This document shows positions 1 to 11,750 of a stretch of DNA of 64,000 nucleotides, in pieces (the stretch's first letter is position 1; each line of letters begins with the position of its first letter). Position numbers and translations under genes: made by a program. The DNA is taken from positions 31,956,270 to 32,020,269 of the forward strand of contig NC_058189.1 in NCBI RefSeq assembly GCF_907165205.1, read 5' to 3'. This DNA comes from Coccinella septempunctata (lineage: Eukaryota; Arthropoda; Insecta; Coleoptera; Coccinellidae). The notes beneath the pieces are model-generated. The model was not told the DNA's origin, did no database searches, and was given only the letters and a program-made list of their open reading frames with translations.

Positions 1-41
1 GGGAGACCGTTCAGAAAAAAAAAGGACAGAAGAAGCTTACA

Positions 42-830
42 ATGAAACAGGCTGTGAACAGTCAACAGGAGAAGAAAAAGATATCTGAATCAGCCGATGA
101 TTTAGATATCTTCACGGAAAAAATTTTCATGAATTATGAAACATATAGATGTGACAGAATTACAAACACCGGAGGAGGAGTAGCAATATTGGTGAGAACA
201 GATCTGAAACACTACTTTAAAAGTAGATCCGACGAAACACAAGGAAAAACAGAAAAAGTGACGATTGTTGCCGAATTAAATCGGCAAAGAGTCGAAATAA
301 CCTCGGCGTATAAAACACCACAAAACAATTTATTGAAAAAAGAGATAAACAACATGTTGGAGGGATCAAGCCCGAAAATCTTCATCGGAGATTTCAACTG
401 TAAATCCCCATAACAGAGAATAGAAATGGCAAAAAAATCAAGGATTTCGCCGAAAAACAAAATGCCATAGTGATTGGACCAGAGCTACCGACATATTTTG
501 CTTTAGGTATAGGAATACCAGATGTAATAGATATCGCGATATTGAAACGACATAAATTACTTTGGATATTGAAAATTATAACTCATGAATTCTCGATTGA
601 AACTTTGGAAGATGGAAATTCAAACCACAATCCCGTGGAATTGACAATTGGAGAAGAACCAAGAGAAAAACTGCTGGAAATAAGAGAATATACCAATTGG
701 GCTGAATACAGCCATTTAATACAATCGGAAATAACAGAAATTCCAACAATAAGCACTCCAGAGGATCTAGAATGTGCGGTTGATAAACTGGAAGAGATTA
801 TATTGAAAGCTTAGGAAAAAAGCACGAGAA
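42..830 (+). pseudogene. ORF1 tail fused to ORF2 endonuclease, broken
   Basis: Bases 42-128 encode the lysine-rich C-terminal tail of the family A ORF1 protein. From about 129 the frame continues as the middle of the AP-like endonuclease (TNTGGGVAILVR, then the catalytic-loop motif GDFNCKS at about 393-413). The start of ORF2, with the SWN and LQET motifs, is missing because of the deletion that makes the fusion. A stop follows GDFNCKSP, and the remaining endonuclease (470-814) continues in another frame, with its SDHNP motif changed to SNHNP. The fusion is an accident of deletion and not a designed protein. Confidence 0.8.
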
Positions 831-832
831 GA

Positions 833-2434
833 TTGAAGAGACCAGCACCAAGTCATCCGCATGGCGATACGCCTAAAGAAGTTGAAGATCTTATACAAGA
901 AAATCTAAGACTGAGAAGAATATATAGGGTGAACAAAAATGATCTAAATAGAAGGAACCTCAACCGACATAGCCAAGTTCTAAGAAATGCCCTGAAAGAT
1001 CTAAGAACAAGCAGATGGAACAAAAGGGTTCAAGAACTGAATACAATCGATCATTCTGCATGGAGAATGCAAAAAAGCCTACGAGGAGAAAAGACTAAAA
1101 TTCCACCCCTACACGGAGAAAGGGGAATGGCTTATACCAATACTGATAAGGCAGATGCAGTGGCAGACTCGATCGAACAAGAATCGAGAATAAATTACAG
1201 GATAGACGACGATAATGAAGATTTGGAAGAACTGGTTGAAGAAAATGATGAAGAAATGGATGAATTACCAGCGACTGCTGAAATAGAGAGGCCAACATCG
1301 CCAAATGAAATCAGGGAAATAATCAGAAGTTTGAAGAAGAAGAAAGCTCCCGGAAGCGATGAAATAACGAATGTTATGTTGAAGAAATTATCTAGAAAAG
1401 GTATAGCCGGTCTAACAAATATCGCGAATGGAATGATGAGGACAGAACACTACCCAGAAAATGGAAAACAGCAGAAGTCATAGTATTCAATTAACCATAC
1501 AAAGAGAAGAAGTTTCCACAAAACTACAGACCGATAAGTCTACTGTCGGCGTTAGGAAAAGTAGTAGAAAGAATTATCGCCACGAGGCTAAATGAGGAAA
1601 CCGAAAATCTGAAACTAACTCCACCAGAACAGTTCGGATTCAGAAGAGAGCATTCAAGTGGGAGGATAATGCTCCTCAACAAGAGATATAGAGGCTGGAG
1701 TACCCCAAGGATCAGTACTTGGGCCACTTCTGTACAACATATACATCCACGATATTCCGAAAAATCCAAGAACCATGCTAACGTTATATGCTGACGACAC
1801 AGGCATAGCAACTCGACACCGCAACCCAGAAGTAATAGAACGAGTTCTACAAGAGACGATTGACGAAACAAATGACTGGTGCATAAAGTGGAAAATCAAT
1901 GGACAAAAAAGCCAAGCAATATTACTACAGAAGAGAAGACTGCGACCCACAACGAAACTGGATGTTGACGGCGAAGAAATCGACTGGAAAAATGAAGCCA
2001 AATATTTAGGAATAACGCTTGACAAAGGACTTACTTGGAAAAGTCATATCAAACAAGCAATCGACAAAACGAAAGCAGCGACGGATAGACTCTATCCTCT
2101 GATAGGAGGAAGAAGCCACATGTCGAAAGAGACAAAATTGAAGATAATCAAAGCCGTTGCTAGGCTTCAACTGACTTATGGATCAGTTGCCTGGGGTTTC
2201 GCGGCAAAGAGCCATTTCAAAAGAATTCAGGCCACTGAAAACAAGCTGCTTCGATGTGCAATAGATGCACCTTGGTTTGTCAGGAATAGACAGATTTATA
2301 AGGACCTGAAATGGGAAACCATAACGGAATTCATGAACAGAAAAGCAGAGAAAGTATTCGAAACAGCGAAAAGCCATCCGAATCAAGAACTCAGGAGACT
2401 AGTGGACTACGACCCAGAAGAGGACAAAAGGTGA
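833..2434 (+). pseudogene. ORF2 reverse transcriptase, broken
   Basis: The fragment has the linker between endonuclease and RT, the KAPGSDEITN motif, and then a frameshift near 1440-1490. The fingers region is cut by a deletion near 1659. The palm resumes with VPQGSVLGPLLYN and the catalytic YADDTGIA at about 1786-1809, followed by the thumb and the C-terminal domain ending near 2434. Reverse transcriptase copies element RNA at a nicked chromosomal target. This copy cannot encode an active enzyme. Confidence 0.85.
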
Positions 2435-2753
2435 AAGCGAATTTACCGAAGGAGACCAAAAGATCAATTAAAAAGAGATTAAAATAACAACAGATACTTA
2501 TTGGAAAATTCAATAAAGTGTTTATCCAATAGAGGATAAACACATAAATCCCAGCACGATTGTGTGCGAGAAGAAAACCGACCAAGTGATGAACGGTTTA
2601 TAGGCAAATGCCCGGAACCAAAATTCAAGAAGCAGTTGAGGGTTTTTAGTGGGTCCCGAGCTCAGGAGAGCGAGAAACCCCACACTGTTTCCCCTCAAGA
2701 GAGGGTGGTTCGTCTGTCTTGCAGATTTTCCCCCTGCTACACCAAAATAAAAG
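2435..2753 (+). other. Family A 3' UTR (copy A1)
   Basis: This is non-coding sequence after the RT stop. The last 130 bases or so recur at all family A and A' 3' ends here (near 13430-13550, 21177-21300, 51060-51190, 57165-57280, 58975-59090 and 59508-59630). The block contains a possible stem, GGGTTT paired with AAACCC, around TAGTGGGTC and GAGAGTGAG. It ends in CCCCCTGCTACACC before the A-run. In LINEs this region is where the element's reverse transcriptase recognises its RNA; that role is inferred here. Confidence 0.8.
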
Positions 2754-3406
2754 ACTCTCTCGGCCCAGTCGAAAATTTTTCTACGGACTGACTGGGGCCA
2801 TACGTAGACATATATCCTGAAATGTTAAGGTTTCAGTGATTTCGTATTATAAATCGAGTGACTGTCAAATCCTTGATCGGACAATCAAAGTTTTATGAAA
2901 CCCGCTGATAGACTTTCAATTGATTATCGAATTCAGTTTATTAAGGGTATAGTACCTAGCTACTTTGATATGGGGTTTTTCAACTCTTAATTCTTCGCCA
3001 AGGTTTCGAATATTTATTTAATTCTTTATCGGGGCTTCTGGAATACAAACATATGTTAATATTTAACATTCAGTTATCTAACTCTTACTCACTGAATTGA
3101 GTTTTCGTGTAAAAAATTCTATTAGTCTATGATAAATTAACGAGGTTAGAAATGTTTGCTTTCATCAGAGAACGAAGCATCATATTACTTCTGTGTGAGG
3201 CTTGGAACATAAATATCTATATTCGAAGGTATAAAGTATTCATTCTGTGACAAGATAATTTCCATAGACTAAAAACGCTATTTCTATTTTTGATTTTAAA
3301 TTATGTCTATTCGGAAGAACCCAAAAAATCCCTCGAATATAGGTACAACGTTGACACAAATATTCTGGTATTAATTCATCCGAAAGAATCATAGACATGA
3401 AGAAAT
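2754..3406. other. Unassigned AT-rich DNA
   Basis: No credible ORF, RNA gene or terminal repeat is visible. It may be host intergenic DNA or old transposon debris. Confidence 0.4.
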
Positions 3407-3590
3407 GAACTGTGCCTTCCCTTTTTATCTATGCATGAAATACGGTCAAAAAAAGTGACAGAGAAAAACTGAACATCGGGCATGCAGTTGTCTTTTTCTA
3501 GAATTTTGATTGGTCCGCACTCACCTCTATGTGAACACAAAAGAGACAGGTAATGGTCCGACGATCGTTTCCCTCTTTCTATAAAATAGC
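3407..3590 (-). repeat. Promoter-like repeat, copy 1 (inverted relative to 55609-55782)
   Basis: About 175 bases are shared, in reverse orientation, with 55609-55782. Shared blocks include TTTTATAGAAAGAG, ACCTGTCTCTTTT, GACCAATCAAAATTCTAGAA and TTTTTTTGACCGTATTTCAT. The similarity stops sharply at both edges. On the strand matching the 55.6-kb copy it holds a CCAATC box and an A/T-rich TATA-like stretch near its end. It may be a MITE, the end of an unrecognised transposon, or a duplicated promoter. Confidence 0.6.
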
Positions 3591-3671
3591 CAATTTCATG
3601 CTGGCATTGCTCAGTCCTTGTCTGTATGTCTATGGACATAATAAACACTTGGTGCATATGCAAAACAATTT

Positions 3672-3896
3672 GTGATATTACTTAATTCGGTTTTAGTGAA
3701 CAAGTTGGTGCACGCGGTTATTGAGTATTTTATTTTTAAAAAAGATGTGCAACAGCAAATCTGGAATCATAATTTGAAACAAAAACACTTCAGTATTCAC
3801 ACAGTACTTGATTGTGCGAAGAATAGTTTGGAATATAACTGGGAACTGACATCAATTTTAAAAATGTTAAAATCAATGGGTTATGAAAACAAGTAG
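3672..3896 (+). pseudogene. Possible helix-turn-helix transposase N-terminus (weak)
   Basis: This 74-codon ORF ends in SILKMLKSMGYENK. It resembles the winged-helix segment found near the N-terminus of many IS630/Tc1-like transposases in insects, which commonly ends L-x-x-L-G-F/Y-x-x-K. No DDE domain could be followed downstream, where stops accumulate. The family placement is a guess from pattern. Confidence 0.25.
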
Positions 3897-5100
3897 GTGA
3901 AAGAAAGCATGTCGTTAGGTCTGAAGGTAAACGTTTTACAGTTCTACACACAGGAAGTAATTTCAGATTTTCAGAGGGGTGTAGCTCAGGTTTTAATCAA
4001 GCAAATAAGGACACAGACTGTCACAGTGCAAATATCCGTGAAATACTTAAATATTGGGTTATTAATCAACTGATTTCAGCTTTAGCTAAGATTTCTGGGA
4101 AATATGTAATTAGATAGCCACCCACATTTTTCAGTGAGGAAAGTGAAATGTAGGACTGGTTCATCAAAAACATAAAAACAAAATTAATTTGGGTCAAAAT
4201 TCAAATAGAAAACCACTTTGGCGTTTAGTACTAGCTCTTCAAACAAGGAGATAACAATATTTAGTTGATGACCGTTTGAAAAAGCATGGGCGCTATGTTC
4301 ATAGAAAACCCCATACCATTTTCAGCATAAGCCTTTTGAAATTGCCTGGCATTTTCTAAGAACTACAACCGGGACATACATTCCCTTCCCTATTCGAAGG
4401 AAAAAGTTTTGAATTTATGGACAGTAAATTTTTTTAAATGTACAAAGAAATGTTAAAAAAATTTTGGTTTCATTATGATCTCTCAATAGCAGAAGTACCT
4501 CCATTGATTATTTCATTGGAAAATAACATTTAGAACTTTCTGATGATGAGTCTGATTCAATCGATGACCTAATGGATGTGCAATAATATGCACAGAAAAA
4601 TTTGTGTACGTTCATTCTCCAAAAAAGCCATAGAAATAATGAAGAGGCTAAATAGTCTCCTCTAAAGGACAATTCAGAGGGAATGTAATTTTTACACTAT
4701 ATGCCTTATACATTCAAGAATGTTTGATATTTCTAATCAAACACAAAAACAAAGATTTATTTGATTAACATCTTGATCTCGAAAAGAATAAATGTACAAC
4801 AACAGTGTCATTCAATTTGCACCAAAACAATCTTCAAACTACTCAGAGGCAAACAGAGTACAGATGCTTGAAAATTTTCAACAAACTACCTGAGCATATT
4901 CAGAAAAAAGATATACTTAAACTTTCTAAGAAGAAAATTTTTAATTGATAATGGAACCACATAGTATGGAAGACTATGGGTGAAAAAACGCGTCTTATTA
5001 ACACTAGTTCACTTCTCTTCTCGTTCAACTTGAATTGTTTGGAGATAAAGATCATTATTCATTTATATAAGGGATGGTTTTCTGTCAGAGTTCATGAATG
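3897..5100. other. Degenerate, mostly unassigned DNA
   Basis: No intact ORF. Near 4851-4917 one frame reads RCLKIFNKLPEHIQKKDILK, which resembles the C-terminal signature (F-N-x-L-P-x-x-I) of CR1/jockey-like RT proteins, so a LINE 3' end may be decaying here. An acidic run (DDESDSIDDLMD) near 4545-4580 could not be placed. Confidence 0.35.
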
Positions 5101-5380
5101 GCCCGGATAAGTTGGGCTTAATGTGGCTAGATTATTACGGTTCAACTAGTTATTATACTAATAATGACTACATCTAAATATGTATATGAACAACATGTCG
5201 TCAGCTCGATCGGACGTGCATCTCAGTTGTTGACATTAACGTTTATTAAATTCTTTGTTTCCATCCTGTGAATTATGAGAACTGCTTTTATAGGACTATA
5301 AAAGTGCTCAGAAGATAAATACATAAGGGTGAAAAGTTGCATTTGCATTTTTAACCGAATTGTAAATATTAAACTTCAGT

Positions 5381-6116
5381 ATGCCGATTACACGAGATCA
5401 ACAAACGGAGATTACGACCATGACGGAGGACGTGGTGAAGCGAATTTGTCTTGATGACGTGTTTATAGCCAAAATTACTGAAAAGTTCTCTTCTAGTTTT
5501 CTTGAGATAATAGATAATAAACTCAGTCGGTTCAAAAAAAAACTTGATGAAGTGAAAAACAGTGTTTACTTATTGGACCGTAAATATGATGAAAGGATAA
5601 TCGGCTTTACTAACCAGATTGTCGGATTGCAGAAAAAAATGGAAGATAACGAGAAGGAATCCCCAAATATTACGCATGTGGTTTCAGAGGTGAATGACAT
5701 AAGGCGAAGGCAACATTTTGATATTTACCATTTCGGAGGATTGTACGGATGAAGCAGTTTATTCGCTCAGCATTTGTAAAGAAATTATACCCGATTTGGA
5801 CGCTGGAAAGATGAATGCTGTTTGGGTGGGACGTCGGCAGCCGGATAAGACACGTCCTGTGAAAATACGTTTCATAAATAGTTCTCAATTGTCCATTATG
5901 CTGAAAAATAAGAAAAAACTAGCTTTCTCAAATGAGTTCAAAAACTTGAGAATAAGACCTGATCTGACCGCTCGTCAGAGAGAATATAAGAGGCAAGTTT
6001 GGAAGGATTTCAATGCCCGGCGTATGAACGGTGAAGCAGACATTTATATCATTTATTTGAATGGCATCCCAACAATACGTAAAAAAAAACTGACAAAACG
6101 TCCAATAAGCAAGACT
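5381..6116 (+). pseudogene. LINE B ORF1 protein, one frameshift
   Basis: The first frame (5381-5752) starts at a good ATG and encodes a charged, helical N-terminus (residues 10-110) expected to form a coiled coil. Near 5735 the reading must move to the frame that ends at 6119. That frame encodes an RNA-binding-type module with VWVGRRQPDKTRPVKIRF and RIRPDLTARQREYKRQ. This order, coiled coil followed by an RRM/FP-like domain, is typical of CR1-like ORF1 proteins that coat element RNA. The stop at 6117-6119 lies 9 bases before ORF2. Confidence 0.75.
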
Positions 6117-6128
6117 TAAATCTCAACA

Positions 6129-6372
6129 ATGTTACTATATATCAATTATCAGAACTGCAGGGGACATAATTCAAAAATACATTCATTTTATAAAAACATT
6201 TTAACCTTCGAGCAAGGAATTATTGCAGTTACTGAAACTTGGTTGAGAGATGGTGTATCAAATTCGGAGCTTTTTCCAGAGAATTATTCAGTGTATCGTC
6301 ATGACAGATCCTATGTTATGCGAGGGGGTGGAGTTCTGCTTACGGTGACTTTTATACATCTCAGCTATGTAA
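6129..6372 (+). pseudogene. LINE B ORF2 endonuclease, N-terminal half
   Basis: It begins INYQNCRG (the usual YQNVRG start of CR1-like endonucleases), then AVTETWLRDGV with the catalytic Glu, then YRHDRS and RGGGVLLTV. The protein is cut where element A2 was inserted. The continuation is at 13565. Confidence 0.85.
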
Positions 6373-6386
6373 GTTGAAGTGTTCAG
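6373..6386. repeat. Target-site duplication, left of A2
   Basis: GTTGAAGTGTTCAG, matched by GTTGGAGTGTTCAG at 13551-13564 (one mismatch). It brackets the A2 insertion inside the LINE B endonuclease. Confidence 0.85.
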
Positions 6387-6630
6387 TTCAGTGCGAGACG
6401 TCGAAGCGAGTAGACATGTTGAGTAATTTTTCGAGAACCCGACAGAGGAATTCGATTGAATAATGATTATTCGGGAGAGTTTTGTTGTGTTGTTTTGTCT
6501 GGATCAAAAAGATCGTTGGTTGTGCAAATCACATCAGGTGAGACTTTTTCTATATAATAATTGGAGATTTTCGTGTTTTTCTCTCTCATTGATATTTACC
6601 ACCTTTGTAAAAAACTAAAAACGTTTAGCC
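6387..6630 (+). promoter_or_regulatory. Family A 5' UTR / internal promoter region (A2)
   Basis: This is the untranslated leader before ORF1. Jockey-clade LINEs carry an internal Pol II promoter here (family knowledge). GATCGTTGGT followed by ATCAGGTGAG (about 6511-6540) is also found in copies A3 and A4 and looks like a splice donor. Confidence 0.6.
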
Positions 6631-8022
6631 ATGTCGGAGACCTCAGAAAATGAGGGTTCCTACATTGAAGCTTCCGAAGAAGTCGATGACTTCAGCGAGA
6701 ATGAGTCTGAAGGACAGACTACTTTACGAGAGGATAACGAGCAAATGATAACTCAAAACGCGAAACTGAATGAAACAGTTCGCCAAATGATAAACGAACT
6801 CCGCCTAGCGAAAGAAGAAATAAGTAAGCTTTCAGCGCCGAAACCCCCTACATTTGCCGAAATTGCGAGTTCGGCAGCGAAAAATTATGTCACTTCTGAC
6901 ATTAAGAGGAATCAAGCAACGCTGATTGCTAAACCTCAAAACGCGTCCAATCTAAACGCGCGCGTAAAGAACGCTCCTTGTCAGACGAGGAAAATACCAA
7001 AAAAGCACCTGGAGTGCATAGAAAAGACAAAATTCCACCCATCACGATGATGGGCACCTCAGATTGGGTAGAGATTTCTAAAGCACTCTACACAAGGAAT
7101 TTCAATTATAGCCTCGTAACCGTAGTTAAAGAAGGTATTAGAATCATCGTGTCAACCTTAGATGATTATAGAAAAATTATAAAATTTTTCGAACAGCAAG
7201 GTAAATGCAAATTTTTTACGTACTAAATGGAGAAAGAGAAGAAGATATATGCCGTCCTCAGGCATTCACCAATCGACGCTGATCTTGCGTTGATTATGAA
7301 CGACTTCATAGTCCAGGGAATATCAGACGCTGAGGTGTCCAGAATGACATCGAACAAGACGAAGAAGCCCATACCTCTCTACCTGGTTGAAACCCAGAAA
7401 AAGGAAATCTTCGAAGTGAAGCCACTCTACAATCTCTGTATTGTGGTTGAACACAAAAAGAAGCCTGATAGTCCAAGCCAGTGCTTTAGGTGCCAAAGGT
7501 ACGGATTTTCACAGAATAAATGCTTCTTCCGGTGGAGATGCGAAAAGTGCTCAGGAAGCCAGAGCAGCAATGACTGCACACTCACCAGAAAAGGTGAAGA
7601 GAGAAATACCACATGCGTCTTATGTGGAGAAGAAGGCCATCCAGCTAGCTACAAAGGATGTAGCGAGTTCAAGCTGATGACCAGAAGGAGGAATTCCCAA
7701 AAATCAGCTGAACAGAAAAAGCCGGTAACAAAAACAAGAACTTCTTTCAAAAACAAGAACTACTGTTCAAAGAATTCAGGAAGTAGCGAAGGCCAAACCT
7801 ACAGAACAGGAGAAGAAGAAGGAGACTCCAACAGCGGTTCAGAAAAAAGTAGAACAGAAAAAGCCTCCAATGAAAGAGGCTGTAAACAGTCAACAGGAGA
7901 AGAAAAAGATATCTGAATCAGCCGATGATTCAGATGCGGAAAAATTTTTCAACAAATTAATGTTAAAAATTGAGAAGGAAATGGAGGAAAATCTCCAAGC
8001 ATTATTCAGTGAACTGAATTAA
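6631..8022 (+). pseudogene. Family A ORF1 (gag-like) protein, broken (A2)
   Basis: The start MSETSENEGSY is shared with A3 and A4. It has an acidic N-terminus with a leucine-rich helix, then a frameshift near 6990. A PRE_C2HC-type domain follows (DKIPPITMMGTSDWVEISKAL), with a nonsense codon at 7224-7226. Then come three zinc knuckles, CFRCQRYGFSQNKC (His replaced by Ser/Phe context), CEKCSGSQSSNDC and CVLCGEEGHPASYKGC, and a lysine-rich tail reached by a second frameshift. The stop TAA at 8020-8022 overlaps the ORF2 start. Confidence 0.85.
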
Positions 8023-9628
8023 TGGACCTTACGGATATTAGAAAGAAATCCGTCAAGATAATCTCGTAGAACATTAACGGGATCGACAATCGGAAAGCCG
8101 AGATAGAAGAAATAATATCAGAGGGACAACCTGATATTATAGCCCTACAGAAAACAAAAATAAACCCGAACAGACTACTGAATTTCATGAATTATGAAAC
8201 ATATAGATGTAACAGAATCACACGCCGGAGGAGGAGTAGCAATATTGGTGAGAACAGATTTGAAACACTACTTCAAAAGTAGATCCGACGGAACACAAGG
8301 AGAAACAGAAACAGTGACGTTTGTTGTCGAATTAAATTGTCAAAGAGTCGAAATTACCTCGGCATACAAGCCACCACAAAATAATTTATTGGAAGAAGAG
8401 AAAAACAACATGTTGGAAGGAACGAACCCGAAAATCTACATCGGAGATTTCTATTGTAAATCCCCATTATGGAACAGCAGAACAGAGAATAGAAATGGCA
8501 AAAAACTCAAGTATTTCGCCGAAAAACGAAATGCCATAGTGATTAGACCAGAGTTACTGACATATCTTGCTTTTGGTTTAGGAATACCAGATGATCACAC
8601 CTGGTATTCCTATTTCAGATATTAAGATATCGCGATATTCTCGATTGAAACTTTGGAAGATGGAATCTCGAACCACAATCCCGTGGAATTGACAATTGGA
8701 GAAGAACCAAGAAAAAAATTGATGGAAATAAGAGAATATACCAATTGGGATAAATACATCCATTTAATACAGTCGGAAATAACAGAAATTCCAACAATAA
8801 GCACTCCAGAGGATCTGGAATGTGCGGTTGATAAACTGGAAGAGACTATATTGAAGGCTTACGAAAAAAGCACGAAAAGAGTGAAGAGACCAGCACCAAG
8901 TCATCCGCATGGCGATACGCTTAAAGAAGTAAAAGATCTCATACGAGAAAATCGAAGACTCAGAAGAATATATCGGATGAATAAAAATGATCTGAATAGA
9001 AGGAACCTCAACCACCATAGCCAAGTTCTGAAAAATGCCCTGAAAGATCTAAGAACAAGCAGATGGAACAAAAGGGTTCAAGAACTGAATACAATTGATC
9101 ATTCTGCATTGAAAATGCAAAAAAGTCTACGAGGAGAAAAGACTAAAATTCCACCCCAACACGGAGAAAGGGGAATGGCGTATACCAATACTGATAAGGC
9201 AGATGCATTGGCGGACTCGATCGAACGAGAATCGAGAATAAATTACAGGATAGACGACGATAATGAAGATTTGGAAGAACTGGTTGAAGATAATGATGAA
9301 GAAATGGATGAATTACCAGCGGATGCTGAAATAGACAAACCAACATCGCCAAATGAAATCAGGGAAATAATTAGAAGTTCGAAGAAGTAGAAAGCTCCCG
9401 GAAGCGATAAAATAACGAATGTTATGTTGAAAAAATTACCTAGAAAAGGTATAGCCGCTCTAACAAACATCGCGAATGTTCGCTACCCAGAGAAATGGAA
9501 AACAGCGGAAGTCATAGTGTTCGATAAACCATTCAAAGAGAAGAAGTTCCCACAAAACTACAGACAGTCTACTGTCGGCGTTAGGAAAAGTAGTAGAAAG
9601 AATTATAATACCACCAGAACAGTTCGGA
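8022..9628 (+). pseudogene. Family A ORF2, endonuclease and RT start, broken (A2)
   Basis: ATG at 8022 overlaps the ORF1 stop as TAATG, a layout suited to reinitiation. Lesions visible: a stop in the SWN motif (SW changed to S-stop near 8067), LQET changed to LQKT so that the catalytic Glu is lost, a frameshift near 8225, GDFNCKS changed to GDFYCKS, and a small inverted duplication near 8580-8611 with a frame loss. The linker and RT start (8653-9390) are fairly well kept up to a stop before KAPGSDKITN. The hAT insertion interrupts the FGFRRE box. Confidence 0.85.
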
Positions 9629-9636
9629 TTCAGAAG
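9629..9636. repeat. 8-bp target-site duplication, left of hAT
   Basis: TTCAGAAG, repeated exactly at 12237-12244. Eight bases is the hAT-superfamily TSD length. Confidence 0.9.
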
Positions 9637-10057
9637 CAGGCCCGGACTGGGACCACTTGGGGCCCTCAGCTGAGATCTATTAAGGGGCCCTATATCGGGG
9701 GGTCCGGGGCTCTACCCGGAAAATTTTTGAAAACGAATTAGGTGCTTGAAAACAATGAAAATGCATTTTTACGCTAGGTATTTATGCGCATATTATGATT
9801 TTCGACTTTTATTGACTTTATATTTTATTAAAATTAGAAATTCACTTTTTTTTTAAGATACCATTAGAAAACACATTCTGTAGAACTGTCAATAATTACA
9901 AAGGTGTTAAAAATGAAAGTGGAGTATTGAATTGATATGTGGCCGATACATCCATAATTGAACTTGAAACAGATTATATGATTTTCTCAAAAAAGGGTTG
10001 TCAAATTCAAGGTAAACTGAAATATATGGTATCGAACGAGAAGATATTTAAACAAGC

Positions 10058-10470
10058 GTTTTACTCTATTCTAAAAATCTACAGGGGGCAGTGACAGTTT
10101 CCAGAACATTCTGAGCAATTTCATTTCAGAGTTGGTTAAAATTGTACTAGAGGGGTAATGGTTCAGATCAATTACAAAATAGGTACCAATCGGATGATCG
10201 GTCATTAAATAATATAGCAAAGGAAACTTTCTATCAATGCATAATGATATCAAAAACTATCATCTTTCCCTAGATTTCAACGAGTTGTTTTTTTATTCCT
10301 TTCGCATACAATTTTTCAAATTTTTTTTTTTTGACAGGATTTTTGGTTTGCTTGTTTGTTTCATATTAGCAACTAAGCAGACGAAAAAATCCTGAAATTG
10401 CTCTGAATGTTCTGATGTTCTGGAAACTACCCCCGCCCTTTTTATCTTCAGAGTAGAGAGTTAAATACAG
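10058..10470. mobile_element. MITE-like inverted repeat element
   Basis: 10062-10130 and 10385-10465 are inverted copies of each other, with small gaps (AGTTTCCAGAACAT and GAGCAATTTCA in both arms). The arms are about 65-75 bases around a spacer of about 260 bases with no ORF. It lies in the non-coding left part of the Tc1-like element. Confidence 0.6.
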
Positions 10471-10781
10471 GTAATACAGGTAATAGAACTCCTCAAAATA
10501 AGTCATGGTACCAAAAATCATTTATATAAAATATTCACCAGGGCTTAAGGTATGATTTCGGTATGCTTTGGATGCAATGCTACAGTGCTACAGTATGTGA
10601 CTACAGCTTGGTAATTGCATATGGGTAGTAACATTCTGCAGCCACTGCATGCATCCGACGCTCTACCGAAACCATACCTTTATGCGTAGGCTTGTGCTGG
10701 CAAAAGGTCAGTATACTGGAAACCGTCAGAGTCAGCGTAAGATCTTTGTGAATTTTCGGAGTGTCGCAAAGTAGTTGAAAA

Positions 10782-11750
10782 ATGCCTCACGTTTACTCAA
10801 ACAATGAACTTGTTGACATGATTTTAATTTATGGTGAATCCAAACAGAGTGCCAGTGCGGCGTGCAGTAGAGAGGATTTCGGTTAAGAAATCACCCAACT
10901 CCTCGGATGTTCATAAACTTGGTGCAAATATGTAGGGATACTGGAAGTTTGCATTAATCCCGGGGAGCAAATGTTGGCAGGCCTGTAACATCGCAAATGG
11001 CAAAAATCGAGGAGCAGATTCTGGACATAGTTGAGGAACAACCGACAACAAGTACTAGATCCATAGCCAGGGTCGTCGGAGTGAGCCACAGTAGAGTTTG
11101 AAAGACACCAAGACAAGAGCAACTGTACCCCTATATACCATTTCCAGAAAGTTCAAGCACTCCAACCAGAAGATCATACTAGAAGAAAAGAATTCTACCT
11201 GTGGCTTTTAAATATCTAACAATATTCATTCTGTTTACTGACGAAGCCACTTTCACCAGAAATGGAGTAAACAATTTCTACAATTCCCATGTATGGTCTA
11301 CAGAAAACCCTCACGCTATCAGAAGAACAGATTTTCAGCAAAGGTTTTCCTTGAATGTCTGAATCGGACTCTTGCGTGGAATGCTTATTTGGCTAGTTTT
11401 TACACCACCACGAATGTCAGGTGAAGACATTCTCCATTTTCTCCAGAACAATTTGCCAGGATTACTAGAAAATGTTCCTCTCAATTTTCGACAGAGAATG
11501 TGGTTGTTACTTGATGGAGCACCACCCCACTTTCGAAGAAACGTTCGAAATTGTTTAAATAATGGGTTCCCGAATAGGTGGATAGAACGTGACGGATCCA
11601 TTTCTTCCCCCAAATCTCCACCCCTGTGATTTCTTCCTTTGGGGTCATTTGCAAACATTAGTGTACAGTGACGGTGAAGTGGATAATGCGGACGAACTGA
11701 AAAGAAAACGCATTTAAAATGATTGTGAAAGCCTCACCGTAAAAACAACC
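10782..11750 (+). pseudogene. Tc1-like (DUF4817-type) DDE transposase, heavily decayed
   Basis: A start reads MPHVYSNNELVDMILIYGES, the N-terminal helix-turn-helix pattern of a widespread insect transposase family. Downstream, in several frames, are the first catalytic Asp region (LTDEATFTRNGVNNF), NLPGLLENVPLNFRQRMWLL, DGAPPHFRRNVRNCLNNGFP with the second Asp, and DLTPCDFFLWGHLQ-like text near 11610-11655. Many stops and frameshifts. The protein would cut and paste the element at TA sites; here it is dead. Confidence 0.75.

Larger units (their letters stand above)
1..2753 (+). mobile_element. Jockey-type LINE, family A, copy A1 (5' part outside window, decayed)
   Basis: This copy runs from the window edge to a 3' end at the conserved motif CTGCTACACC plus a short A-rich tail. 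Its content matches copies A2-A5 at both protein and DNA level: the ORF1 C-terminus, ORF2 endonuclease and reverse transcriptase, and the family 3' UTR. It has two internal deletions. One fuses the ORF1 tail directly to the middle of the endonuclease near base 128. The other, near base 1659, removes several hundred bases of reverse transcriptase between the FGFRRE box and the VGGECS region. It is a dead copy. The family is placed in the jockey clade by its three CCHC knuckles in ORF1 (seen in A2-A4) and by the ORF2 motifs. Confidence 0.9.

Noticed and set aside
3897..5000. A second complete DNA transposon downstream of the helix-turn-helix ORF
   Set aside because: No terminal repeats or DDE motifs could be followed through the many stops.
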